DNA of 64,000 bases from SAR202 cluster bacterium Casp-Chloro-G4 (GTDB lineage: Bacteria; Chloroflexota; Dehalococcoidia; Lucifugimonadales; JADFKI01). The stretch lies in the NCBI GenBank assembly GCA_002816705.1, contig MUCK01000017.1, forward strand, positions 1 to 64,000. The letters are read 5' to 3'. The first letter of the stretch is position 1; each line of letters begins with the position of its first letter. The notes under the pieces are model-generated. The model ran no database searches and was not told the origin of the DNA. It worked only from the letters and a program-made list of their open reading frames with translations. The position numbers and the translations under genes were made by a program. This document shows positions 34,998 to 43,184 of this stretch, in pieces.

Positions 34998-35950
34998 ATC
35001 TTATTCCTGCTTGCGACGAAGGCCTCCCAAGCGTCACGGGAAGTATACTTTGCCTTCAGTCCGTGCTCTCGTTCAAGCTTCTGTGTGGAGGCCAAGAACG
35101 GGTAGCGAATGAAGTTTAGCCCGGATGCCGGGGAGCTATTTTGCAGTCGAAGCGCCCAGGTGAGACTAGTCAGGCCATAAAGCAGCGGCGCAGGCATTCT
35201 CAACAGGCGCTTTCCAGCCAAACGCGCCATTTCATCCCAAGCAACTGCCCCATCACCGCCAACGTTGTAGATGCCGTTGACTTTGTTCAGCAGGCAATGT
35301 GCCAGAACCGCAACCATGTCATCCTCGTGGATGAACTGCATTGGAGGATCGAAGCCTCTAATACCCACCAACGTGGATCGCGAGAAGGACTGGGCTACGA
35401 AGTTGTCTGCGTTTGGACCAAGTACCGGGCATGACCGCAGTATCGATACGTCGCAAGCAGCGTCTGCCATCAGATCACCTTGTAGGTAGAGGTCCGCACT
35501 CGCCTTGGTCTCACCGTATCGGAAGCCCTTCACAGGACGCACGGGTGATTCTTCGGTTAGCAGGGCAGGGTTATCTGGGTGCGCCCCGTAAACTGTCGTG
35601 CTGCTAAGGTATACCAGATGCCGCACGTAACCTAGAACGCACGATTGCATAACATTCATGGCTCCGTGCACATTGATTCGAAGCGCCGTCTTGTACTGCC
35701 GATCTGGATTAAGCACAAACGCCAGGTGTGCTACCGCTTCCACGCCGTGCTCTCGAAACAGATCATCCATGGGCAATGTGACATCGTGTTGAACAAACAC
35801 AACCTTGCTTGAGTACTGCTGCCGAGGAGGACGGATGTCTGTGGCGAGGATATGGTCGACGCTATCCAGACCGTCCAAGTGCCGGATAAGCTGGCCCCCT
35901 ATGTAGCCGGACGCCCCCGTGATAGCTATCCCTCGAATCCCAGAGGTCAC
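34994..35950 (-). CDS. NAD-dependent epimerase/dehydratase (extended SDR)
   Basis: A 318-aa extended short-chain dehydrogenase. The nucleotide motif is ITGASGYIGGQLIRHL at residues 9-24. The catalytic Tyr and Lys are in FRYGETKASADLY near 144-156, and the preceding YLSSTTVYG supplies the Ser/Thr. Substrates of such proteins range from nucleotide sugars to sterol-like compounds and cannot be chosen from sequence. The start is GTG at 35950, overlapping the stop of the 121-aa gene (TAGTG); the 3' end overlaps the nucleoside hydrolase by 4 bases. Confidence 0.9.
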   Translation of the reverse strand: MTSGIRGIAITGASGYIGGQLIRHLDGLDSVDHILATDIRPPRQQYSSKVVFVQHDVTLPMDDLFREHGVEAVAHLAFVLNPDRQYKTALRINVHGAMNVMQSCVLGYVRHLVYLSSTTVYGAHPDNPALLTEESPVRPVKGFRYGETKASADLYLQGDLMADAACDVSILRSCPVLGPNADNFVAQSFSRSTLVGIRGFDPPMQFIHEDDMVAVLAHCLLNKVNGIYNVGGDGAVAWDEMARLAGKRLLRMPAPLLYGLTSLTWALRLQNSSPASGLNFIRYPFLASTQKLEREHGLKAKYTSRDAWEAFVASRNKI

Positions 35951-36315
35951 TACTCGATCACGTCAGTGAAGTCGAACTTTAGAGTACCAAGACCAGGGAC
36001 ATCAAACCCCATCCCTATCTTCCGGGCGCCCGGTTCCAGCGTCACGCCATCTACCCAAACTGTAATCGCTTTGTTCATGGCCAGAGTGAACGTATTGTCC
36101 CGGGATATCTGATCGAAAGCAGTCTCCTGGTCGTTCAGAATGAAGAATGATCGGCTCAAAACCTGCTCTACGCCATCCACGATGAGAGGTGACATGCCAT
36201 GAGTATATCCGGACCCCAACTTGTTCATGAGCTGGAACTCAAAGCCGTTAGGTGTATTTCTAAGGCTTTCCTTAACGTAGAGCCTACGAAGCAGGAAACC
36301 GGGAACGCTTACCAT
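35950..36315 (-). CDS. Uncharacterised 121-aa protein
   Basis: No family is recognised with confidence. It begins MVSVPGFLLRRLYVKESLRN and ends in LGTLKFDFTDVIE. The sequence is predicted to be beta-rich, with alternating hydrophobic residues and conserved-looking glycines (GSGYTHGMSPLIVDGVEQ, GARKIGMGFDVPG). It has no membrane helix, signal peptide or cysteine pair. A GAGG ribosome-binding site precedes the ATG and the gene is locked between aldolase (22-base gap) and epimerase (1-base overlap), which shows it is a real gene. It may be a small beta-sandwich ligand-binding protein; this is a guess from composition. Confidence 0.7.
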   Translation of the reverse strand: MVSVPGFLLRRLYVKESLRNTPNGFEFQLMNKLGSGYTHGMSPLIVDGVEQVLSRSFFILNDQETAFDQISRDNTFTLAMNKAITVWVDGVTLEPGARKIGMGFDVPGLGTLKFDFTDVIE

Positions 36316-36337
36316 TCTCTATTCCTCACAGTCCTGA

Positions 36338-37024
36338 TTACGATCTATTCAAACGGGCCTGCCGGCGCATTTCGAAAATCGCCACCTCGGCCTCAACAAC
36401 ATCGGCTGGCAAGGTGGTCACCTTCCCCGACATAGAAGCGTAATAATATATCTGAGCCAGACGTTCCAGCATCACGCAGACGTTCAGCGCTTCTCTGAGG
36501 TCTTCGCCCACGCAGACGGCGCCATGGTTACGGATAATGGCGGCGTTACGTCCTTCCAGCGCGGCGCAGACGTTGTCGGCCAACTCCTGCGACCCTGGAA
36601 AGGCGTACTCGGACACCTTGACCGGCCCCCCGATTGATATGATCGCCTCGTCAATTATCGGCGGCATCTCCAGCCCCATTACGGCCGCTACACTGGCAAA
36701 AACCGAGTGGGTGTGGATTACCGCGCCAGCGTCAGCACGCCGCCGGTAAATCTCCGTATGCAGCAGCGTTTCGGAAGAGGGAATGCCTTCACCGTCTACA
36801 GGGTTCACATCGAGGTCAACGACCACGATGTCCTGGGGTGTCATTTCAGCGTAAGACACGCCCGTTGGAGTAATCGCAACCAGTACCCGGTCAGGCTCGC
36901 CCATGTCGTCAGAAGAGACGCGGAGGCTCACGTTACCACTGGTGCCGACGGTAAGCCCCAGCGACGCCATTTCCTGCGCCGCCGTTACTACGGACTGCCT
37001 TTCGTCTTTCCAGCGAATCGTCAT
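36338..37024 (-). CDS. Class II aldolase/adducin family protein (fuculose-phosphate aldolase-like)
   Basis: A 228-aa zinc aldolase. Metal-binding His residues are visible in AVIHTHSVFASVAA near 97-110 and in AIIRNHGAVCVG near 155. SGNVSLRV near 30 and SSETLLHTEIY near 80-90 hold the phosphate-binding and catalytic segments. Family members split L-fuculose-1-P, L-ribulose-type or 5-deoxyribulose-1-P substrates into DHAP and an aldehyde, or epimerise L-ribulose-5-P. It lies 19 bases downstream of the FGGY kinase, consistent with a kinase-then-aldolase path. Confidence 0.9.
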   Translation of the reverse strand: MTIRWKDERQSVVTAAQEMASLGLTVGTSGNVSLRVSSDDMGEPDRVLVAITPTGVSYAEMTPQDIVVVDLDVNPVDGEGIPSSETLLHTEIYRRRADAGAVIHTHSVFASVAAVMGLEMPPIIDEAIISIGGPVKVSEYAFPGSQELADNVCAALEGRNAAIIRNHGAVCVGEDLREALNVCVMLERLAQIYYYASMSGKVTTLPADVVEAEVAIFEMRRQARLNRS

Positions 37025-37043
37025 ATTTCTGGAGTCGCCCTTG

Positions 37044-38552
37044 CTAAAGTTCTATGTTTCGGAGAGATTCAGACAGTCGTATCCAACCCTTGTAATACTC
37101 TTCGTACTGGGCCGCGTTGCGTGCGTCTGGCTGCAGTAGCCGCATGTCTGACCTGGCATGCGCGGCAGCCTCCCTCAGGTCTCGGAAGTCGCCCAAGACT
37201 GTTTTGGCGCACAAGAATGTACCAATCGCCGTTGCGTCCGGAAGAGACGACAGAAGAACATCCCGCCCCAGTACATCAACAAGTATTTTAGGGAAGGCGG
37301 CGGTCCGTGTCATGCCGCCACCCAGCGAGATGGACATCGCACTCTGACCAGTCACGGCCTCCAACTGCTCTATGTTGGCTCTTATGGCGTAGGCGGTGGA
37401 TTCCAACGCAGCCCGCGCCAGGTCTTTCCGCTGAATCTTACCAGTCGCCGCATTAAGAGGCACTGGAAACATGAGCCCGCCGTAGGTCATCCCAACAGAT
37501 CCCATGTCCATTGCTCCGTTTCCCATGAATGCTACTGCTCCGTTCGCCCCCGAACCGCTGAAGGAAGCGTCAATCGCCATATCAGCGAAAGGATCACTCC
37601 TGTCGCCGTAAACCGTGTCCGCCAGCCACTGGTAAGCGTTTCCGGTATCTCCGGCCGAACTTTCCGCCACCCAGCCGTCGTCGAGCACATGGCATCCCGC
37701 CCAAGTGCGCATCTCCGGTGAAAGCTTCGGCTGAGCCGTCACCATCTGTACCGGTGCGCTCCAGCCTGCCACGACGCCAACGTGACCTGTTTCCGCTACG
37801 CCCATGCCTAGAAGTCCACACTGGGTGTCCGCGCCTGCAATCGTGACGGGAACTCCCACTGCAAGGCCAGTCGCGCTGGCAGCGTGACCAGATACGTTGC
37901 CGGCTACAACACCGGACTTCACCAGAGGACCGGTCCGTTCAGGCAGTTCGAGTTCCCGCAGCAGACCGTTGCACCATTGTCGACTGCCGATATCCAGCAG
38001 TCCGGCCTCGCCAGCCAGAGTAACTTCGTTGGCGACGACGCCTGTAAGCCGCCACGCCAACCAGTCGGCCAAAGTCAAAACGGTGGCTATTCTACCATAG
38101 GCTTTCGGCCGCTGTTGCTGGAACCAACGCAGCTTGGCAGGCGTGAAAAAGAATGAGGGCAGATGTCCCGTTACTCCGTAGACATGCTCCCGAAATTCCT
38201 CATCTATGGCCGCGCCTTCAAAGACCGCTCGCAGGTCCATGTTCGGTCCGGCGTAGATTTCGTTACCGGCTGCGTCCAGAAATACGACACCCTGGCGTTG
38301 ACTGGTCACCGCGATGCATGACACGACTCCGAGGCTGGTCGGGGCATCGGCAGCACACTGGCGAATTGCCAGGCAAATACCGTCCCACAACTGTTGTGGG
38401 TCGAATGACCTGGCCATAGATGGAGCGTCTGGCTCTTCCAGATACGCCCATTCCGTGGCAGACGAGGCTACTATTGTGCCCTCACCATCGAAAATGTGGC
38501 AGCGCAGCCTGCTAGAGCCGGCGTCTATTACCAGAACAGGTCCCTTAATCAT
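37044..38552 (-). CDS. FGGY-family carbohydrate kinase
   Basis: A 502-aa sugar kinase of the xylulokinase/gluconokinase group. The N-terminal phosphate loop is VLVIDAGSSRLRCHIFD. VSCIAVTSQRQGVVFLD follows near 80-96, and the C-terminal ATP domain has ISLGGGMTRTAAFPKILVD near 402-420. Typical substrates are ketopentoses and related polyols; AI-2 kinase LsrK also belongs here. It lies 4 bases after the hydroxyacid-dehydrogenase-like gene and 19 bases before the aldolase. Confidence 0.93.
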   Translation of the reverse strand: MIKGPVLVIDAGSSRLRCHIFDGEGTIVASSATEWAYLEEPDAPSMARSFDPQQLWDGICLAIRQCAADAPTSLGVVSCIAVTSQRQGVVFLDAAGNEIYAGPNMDLRAVFEGAAIDEEFREHVYGVTGHLPSFFFTPAKLRWFQQQRPKAYGRIATVLTLADWLAWRLTGVVANEVTLAGEAGLLDIGSRQWCNGLLRELELPERTGPLVKSGVVAGNVSGHAASATGLAVGVPVTIAGADTQCGLLGMGVAETGHVGVVAGWSAPVQMVTAQPKLSPEMRTWAGCHVLDDGWVAESSAGDTGNAYQWLADTVYGDRSDPFADMAIDASFSGSGANGAVAFMGNGAMDMGSVGMTYGGLMFPVPLNAATGKIQRKDLARAALESTAYAIRANIEQLEAVTGQSAMSISLGGGMTRTAAFPKILVDVLGRDVLLSSLPDATAIGTFLCAKTVLGDFRDLREAAAHARSDMRLLQPDARNAAQYEEYYKGWIRLSESLRNIEL

Positions 38553-38556
38553 GCCA

Positions 38557-39552
38557 TCACGTCCTGTTCTGCCAGGCGTCAGGGTTCACGAGGTTAAGGG
38601 GGCTCTGGCCGTTTACGAACCGCAGAATGTCATCGGTCATCATGCGGGAATGACGCTCCACTGTCTCCTCGGTGGCTCCTCCGATGTGGGGGGTGAGGAC
38701 TACGTTATCGAGCGCAAGCAACGGGTTCTGCGGCGAAACAGGGTGCGACTCAAAGACGTCCAGAGCGGCGCCGGCTATGCGCTTTTCAATAAGAGCGTCT
38801 GCCAATGCCTTCCCTTCGAAGACCGCTGCGTCGGAGGCGCTTATTACATATGCTGTCGGCTTCACCAAAGCCAACCGTTCGGCATTCAACGTACCCAGGG
38901 TCTGCGGCGTCAACGGCACATGCACATCGATGAAGTCAGCCTGCTTGAGAAGCTCATCCAACTCCACCTGTTTTATGTAGGAGACATTGGGGTCGGCGTA
39001 GGGGTCGTAGCCCAGCACCTCCATCCCCAGCGCGTGACATATCTCTGCAACCATGAGGCCTATGGCGCCCAGACCAATCACACCGACCGCGCGTCCCTGC
39101 AACTCTATGCCGCGAAGGGTGGTGTAAGGCTCCGTTGGGTCCTGCCACGAGCCTTCTTTGACGTAGTTATGCGATTGAGGAATCTTCCGTGCCAACGCCA
39201 GCATGAGACCTAACGTGTGCTCGGCTACGGCGCGTGCATTGCGTCCCGGTGTGTTAACGACGACTATGCCTTTTTCAGAGGCCGCCTCAAGATCGACATG
39301 ATTTGTTGCCGCCCTACAAATGCCGACGAACTTGAGACCGGGCACCTGTGCGAAGGTCTCCTCGAAGGCAAAGTCCGACTCGATCACGAGAATTGAAGAG
39401 CCGTCCTTCAAAAGGCGTTGCGCCAACTCGTCGGGGTCGTAGAGCTTTCTAGTCTTCATCCAGCTTTCGTGTGCGACGTGAATTTCTTGACGCAATCGGG
39501 CAAGCTGGCTGTCGCTAAAGGGCGCGAGGATCAGGGCGTGGTCGGTGGACAT
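38557..39552 (-). CDS. D-2-hydroxyacid dehydrogenase-like protein with altered active site
   Basis: A 331-aa member of the PGDH-like family. The NAD-binding motif is VGVIGLGAIGLMVAE near 156-170, and TNHVDLEAASEKGIVVVNTPG near 83-103 is typical. Of the Arg-Glu-His catalytic triad only His289 (LTPHIGGAT) is seen. The arginine position is Asp241 (ISASDAAVFEG) and the glutamate position is His270 (DVFESHP). The reading frame continues upstream to 39708, but that part overlaps the squalene-synthase-like gene and has no family similarity, so ATG 39552 is used. It may bind NAD without normal dehydrogenase chemistry, or use a different mechanism. Confidence 0.88.
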   Translation of the reverse strand: MSTDHALILAPFSDSQLARLRQEIHVAHESWMKTRKLYDPDELAQRLLKDGSSILVIESDFAFEETFAQVPGLKFVGICRAATNHVDLEAASEKGIVVVNTPGRNARAVAEHTLGLMLALARKIPQSHNYVKEGSWQDPTEPYTTLRGIELQGRAVGVIGLGAIGLMVAEICHALGMEVLGYDPYADPNVSYIKQVELDELLKQADFIDVHVPLTPQTLGTLNAERLALVKPTAYVISASDAAVFEGKALADALIEKRIAGAALDVFESHPVSPQNPLLALDNVVLTPHIGGATEETVERHSRMMTDDILRFVNGQSPLNLVNPDAWQNRT

Positions 39553-39568
39553 TCGTGTGGCGCGCCGC

Positions 39569-40453
39569 CTACCTCTTGAGCGAAGGTTTTGGCACGGAGG
39601 GAAGTAGCGTGCCTGCCCAGAGTTTCGCCACCAGAAGAAGCTTCGTCGGTTTGCTAAGACCGATGCGCCTCTCGAAAACGTTATAGCCGGAGGACTCAAT
39701 ACGGTCAAGGACCCTACTATACGTGGCGTGCAATAAGCTTGGACACACCCTGGCCTCCGGATGAATCAGCGGGAAGAGCTTCCGAGACTTGTCGTAATAC
39801 GACCTGGCGCGGCCAACCTCGAATTCCATCAGTGCTCGAAAAGAATCATTAACAACGCCGTTCATGAGGTCCTGCTCCGTGTAACCGAAACGGGCCATAT
39901 CGTCCTGCGGCAGGTAAATGCGGTCGCGCTCCGCGTCCTCTTTAACGTCCCGAAGAATGTTGGTGAGCTGCATCGCCAAGCCCATGTCTACCGCATATTC
40001 CCGGGCCTGAGCATCGTCGTAGCCGAAGACCTCGATACAGATGAGACCCACCACAGAGGCGACCTTGTAGCAGTACTCTTTTAGCTCATCGAAATTTGCG
40101 AAGCGGGTCTTGGTCAGGTCCATCTCCACTCCCTCGATAACCTCTTCGTAATAATCGAAGGGGATATGAAAGGCGTGGGAGGCGTCGCTTATGGCGCGGA
40201 AGACGGGTTCGGTGGCGCTGCCATCGCGGGAGTCCGCCAGATGTCGGCGAGTTTCCGCGAATTGGCGGTCCTTTTCACCGGGAGGAAGGTCTTCGTCAGA
40301 GATATCGTCACAAAGCCGACAAAATGCATACGCCGCATAGATAGCCCTACGCTTCCTGGCGGGCAAGGTGCGGAAGGCGTAATAGAAATTGCGAGCGTGT
40401 TCTTTGGCTATTTGCTGGCAGTGGTCGTAGGCCTGTTCTACTTCATTGCCCAT
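39569..40453 (-). CDS. hpnD: Squalene/phytoene synthase family protein (HpnD-like)
   Basis: A 294-aa trans-isoprenyl synthase joining two prenyl diphosphates head to head. The two Asp-rich motifs are FCRLCDDISDED near 47-58 and LTNILRDVKEDAERDRIYLP near 164-183. SARSF-like ARNFYYAFRTLP is at 20-31. Context with squalene-hopene cyclase, HpnG and HpnH indicates hopanoid synthesis. Only this one synthase is present, so it is either the presqualene-diphosphate enzyme HpnD (with HpnC and HpnE elsewhere) or a one-step squalene synthase. It lies 16 bases before the hydroxyacid-dehydrogenase-like gene. Confidence 0.88.
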   Translation of the reverse strand: MGNEVEQAYDHCQQIAKEHARNFYYAFRTLPARKRRAIYAAYAFCRLCDDISDEDLPPGEKDRQFAETRRHLADSRDGSATEPVFRAISDASHAFHIPFDYYEEVIEGVEMDLTKTRFANFDELKEYCYKVASVVGLICIEVFGYDDAQAREYAVDMGLAMQLTNILRDVKEDAERDRIYLPQDDMARFGYTEQDLMNGVVNDSFRALMEFEVGRARSYYDKSRKLFPLIHPEARVCPSLLHATYSRVLDRIESSGYNVFERRIGLSKPTKLLLVAKLWAGTLLPSVPKPSLKR

Positions 40454-40551
40454 ATCGCCCCCCGAGTCTCCCGCATTAGACGGGGACTGCGTTTACAAAG
40501 AATCAACGGGGAATTAACGGGCCCGTAATTACATTTGTTGCCAGGGGCGAA

Positions 40552-41028
40552 TTAGGCGCCCATTACCTGAATCAAGACCTGACGAAATTCCCTCTGATCA
40601 TCCAACTCAACCATGAATATCCGCTGGAACTCGCCAAGCGTGAGTTTGCCATCCACCACGGGCACGTTCTCGCTAGCGCCTAAAATCAGGTGCTGGCAGT
40701 GCGAGTGGCCGTTGGGGCACTCGTCCTCGTGCATGTGCACGGTACGAACCTCGAAGTCGTTGTGCCTGTAGTGCTGGTTTCTTGGGGCGAATCTCTCGAT
40801 TGCGCTGGCCATGTCTTGCAACAGGAGGGGTTCGTTTTCCTGCAACACAATAGCTGCCGTAGTATGTTTCGAGAACACTACCGCAAATCCGTTCTGCACC
40901 TGTGACTGCTTAACGAATTCTTGCACCTCGTCGGTGATATCGAAAAACTCCGGCATGCCCGCAGACCTAACATCCACTTCGAGTGTGAATATACAGGTCT
41001 TGAATGATGCCTCTTGTAGAACCTTCAT
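40552..41028 (-). CDS. YjbQ/UPF0047 family protein
   Basis: A 158-aa member of the UPF0047 family. Signature parts are FSKHTTAAIVLQENEPLLLQD near 52-72, a His/Cys-rich segment EDECPNGHSHCQHLILG, and GEFQRIFMVELD. YjbQ proteins have weak thiamine-phosphate synthase activity; the true role is unknown. It sits between the cyclase (45-base gap) and the synthase (98-base gap) in the hopanoid run, and no thiamin genes are near. The N-terminal 20 residues are longer than usual, so an internal start such as the ATG at the PEFFDIT segment is possible. Confidence 0.88.
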   Translation of the reverse strand: MKVLQEASFKTCIFTLEVDVRSAGMPEFFDITDEVQEFVKQSQVQNGFAVVFSKHTTAAIVLQENEPLLLQDMASAIERFAPRNQHYRHNDFEVRTVHMHEDECPNGHSHCQHLILGASENVPVVDGKLTLGEFQRIFMVELDDQREFRQVLIQVMGA

Positions 41029-41073
41029 TTTGAACCTCTCCCGTCAACCTTTGAAGGACAGTCAACGTGAAAT

Positions 41074-43176
41074 TTACCACATCGGTATAAGTTGTTTCAA
41101 TCTTTTTCGTCTAGGTTTTTCAACCCGGTTTTTCCCCGCAATAGCCACCCCGCGACTACGACTAATGATACGCCTCTCGCCATTCATATGGCTTCTATAT
41201 CGTCCCAACGCCGTCAAAGGCCAGTAGATACGATACATGTGATATTTGATCATGAAGCCCGCCGAGAGTTCTTCACCTTGATATCCAGGGTCCTCCGGGT
41301 TCAAATAGTCGGGCAAACGCTGGCCGATACCATAGCCAGGGAAGCCTGTTCCTGTAAAGTAGGGCTCGTCCCAAGTGCCGTCAGACACTTGTGTTCTCAA
41401 CAGGTAGTCCACTCCATTTAACGTAGACGGATGCTCGCTTTTTCCAGCGGCGATAAGCGCCATTAGCGCCCAGGCCGTTTGAGAAGCAGTGCTGGGACCT
41501 CGTCCTCGTGACGCTGAGTCCACGTAAGAAGAACAGCTTTCTCCCCATCCACCATCTTCGTTCTGGTGTTCGATGACCCAATGGACGGCTTTATGAACGA
41601 AATTCTGTTTCATATCGATGCCCAATGCCTCTAAGGCAGGCAATACTGCCCCAATACCGTATATGTAGTTAACCCCCCACCTACCAAACCAAGCACCATC
41701 AAGCTCCTGATCATTTGTGATAAAAGCCAACGCTTTCTGGACGACAGGTATGTCATCGGAGAAACCCAATTGGCCCAACATTTCCAGGATATGAGCAGTA
41801 ACATCAACGCTGGGCGGGTCGATAGTCTCGCCGAAATCAGAAAACGGAATCTTGGAAATGAGCCCCTTGGAATTGTCCTTGTCGAAGGAGGCCCAGCCGC
41901 CGTTGGAACTCTGCATGCCCATAAGCCACTGTAATGCCCGTTCAATAGCCTCTTGTTTTTCGCCTTCGTAGGCGTCGAGGTTCACCTTATTCAACGCCAT
42001 TACCACTTCCGCCGTGTCGTCAAGGTCCGGGTAGCTATCGTTGGCGAACTCGAAGGCCCATCCTCCGGGAGGCGTACCCTTGGCTCTCACCTGCCAGTCG
42101 CCACCGTTCAAAACCTGCTTTTTCACGAGGAAGCTGCCCGCTTTTGCCAGGGACGGGTGGTCCGGCCTTAAGCCGGAGTCCAGCAGCGCTATCATCGTCA
42201 GGCAAGTGTCCCACAGGGGCGAGACGCATGCCTGCACTCTTAGAGTGTCGTCTTCCTCAATAACAAAGGCCTCGAACCCCTCTAGTCCCTTTTTTATGGC
42301 AGGATGATCCAGGCCGTAGCCCAGCTCGTGAAGGGCCATCAGGGAATATACCCAGGGCGGCTGTATACCCCCCCAACTGCCATCCTCTTCCTGATGATCT
42401 AAGATCCAGCGTTCAGCACGGCGCACCGCCTGGCCGCGAGTCGGTATCCACGGCAGTCGTTCTAACTGTCGAAGCACAACGTCGTTGGCATAGAAAAGCG
42501 ATTCCCACCCGATCAGCTTGGATGGCCGCTTTATGGCGTAGGCGGTATCCTTTCGCGAACGAATGTATAGCTCGTCGACGCAGGCCTCGTCTGGTATCTT
42601 CCGAACAGGCTTCCGGTCCATCAGCACAAGCAGAGGCACAACTGTCGCCCTTGCCCAACTGGAGAAGTCATAAAGATTAAGTGGGAACCAGTCTGGAATC
42701 AGCATCAACTCCGGCGGCATCACCGGAACGCCCTTCCAGTCCCACTGGCCAAACAGAGAGAACCATATCTTCGTAAAGACCCTTGCGTTCGGCATACCAC
42801 CCTTGGACAGAATGAAATCCCTGGCTTTCACCATATTTGGCTCATCGGCGGAAATGCCGGACAGCTTCAGCGCAAAGTAACATTCGGCCGACGTACTTAG
42901 GTCGCCTGGCGAACCGTAGTACTGACCCCACGTCCCATCGTCGCGCTGCTGGCCCAGAATGCGGTTGACCAGTTTCCGGTTGCGCCCCTCGTCCCTGATG
43001 CCCAGAAAATAGTTCAGCAGTATGAACTCGGCTTCCATGGTCGGGTTTGACTCAAGTTCACCCCACCAGTAGCCCTCCGCGTATTGGGCGTTAAGCAAGT
43101 AGTCATGGCTCATCTGGATAGATTTGTCCAGATGAGATGTTTGCTCCACTAAATTACCGGTGGACAAAGTGTCCAT
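41074..43176 (-). CDS. shc: Squalene-hopene cyclase
   Basis: A 700-aa alpha/alpha-barrel terpene cyclase converting squalene to hopene/diploptene at the membrane. The protonating DxDDTA motif is DLDDTA at 384-389. Several QW repeats are visible (HQEEDGSWGG, QSSNGGWASF, HQNEDGGWGES, QVSDGTWDE), and the C-terminal family segment FTGTGFPGYG is present. After the normal end there is an additional basic tail of about 40 residues (RRIISRSRGV...KPRRKRLKQ) with no known counterpart. hpnG and hpnH lie upstream, 8 bases and about 0.8 kb away. Confidence 0.97.
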   Translation of the reverse strand: MDTLSTGNLVEQTSHLDKSIQMSHDYLLNAQYAEGYWWGELESNPTMEAEFILLNYFLGIRDEGRNRKLVNRILGQQRDDGTWGQYYGSPGDLSTSAECYFALKLSGISADEPNMVKARDFILSKGGMPNARVFTKIWFSLFGQWDWKGVPVMPPELMLIPDWFPLNLYDFSSWARATVVPLLVLMDRKPVRKIPDEACVDELYIRSRKDTAYAIKRPSKLIGWESLFYANDVVLRQLERLPWIPTRGQAVRRAERWILDHQEEDGSWGGIQPPWVYSLMALHELGYGLDHPAIKKGLEGFEAFVIEEDDTLRVQACVSPLWDTCLTMIALLDSGLRPDHPSLAKAGSFLVKKQVLNGGDWQVRAKGTPPGGWAFEFANDSYPDLDDTAEVVMALNKVNLDAYEGEKQEAIERALQWLMGMQSSNGGWASFDKDNSKGLISKIPFSDFGETIDPPSVDVTAHILEMLGQLGFSDDIPVVQKALAFITNDQELDGAWFGRWGVNYIYGIGAVLPALEALGIDMKQNFVHKAVHWVIEHQNEDGGWGESCSSYVDSASRGRGPSTASQTAWALMALIAAGKSEHPSTLNGVDYLLRTQVSDGTWDEPYFTGTGFPGYGIGQRLPDYLNPEDPGYQGEELSAGFMIKYHMYRIYWPLTALGRYRSHMNGERRIISRSRGVAIAGKNRVEKPRRKRLKQLIPMW

Positions 43177-43184
43177 GACTTATT

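Noticed and set aside
39553-39708. N-terminal extension of the 2-hydroxyacid dehydrogenase-like frame
   Set aside because: It overlaps the hpnD 3' coding region by 140 bases, is Arg-rich and has no counterpart in the family; ATG 39552 gives a normal length.
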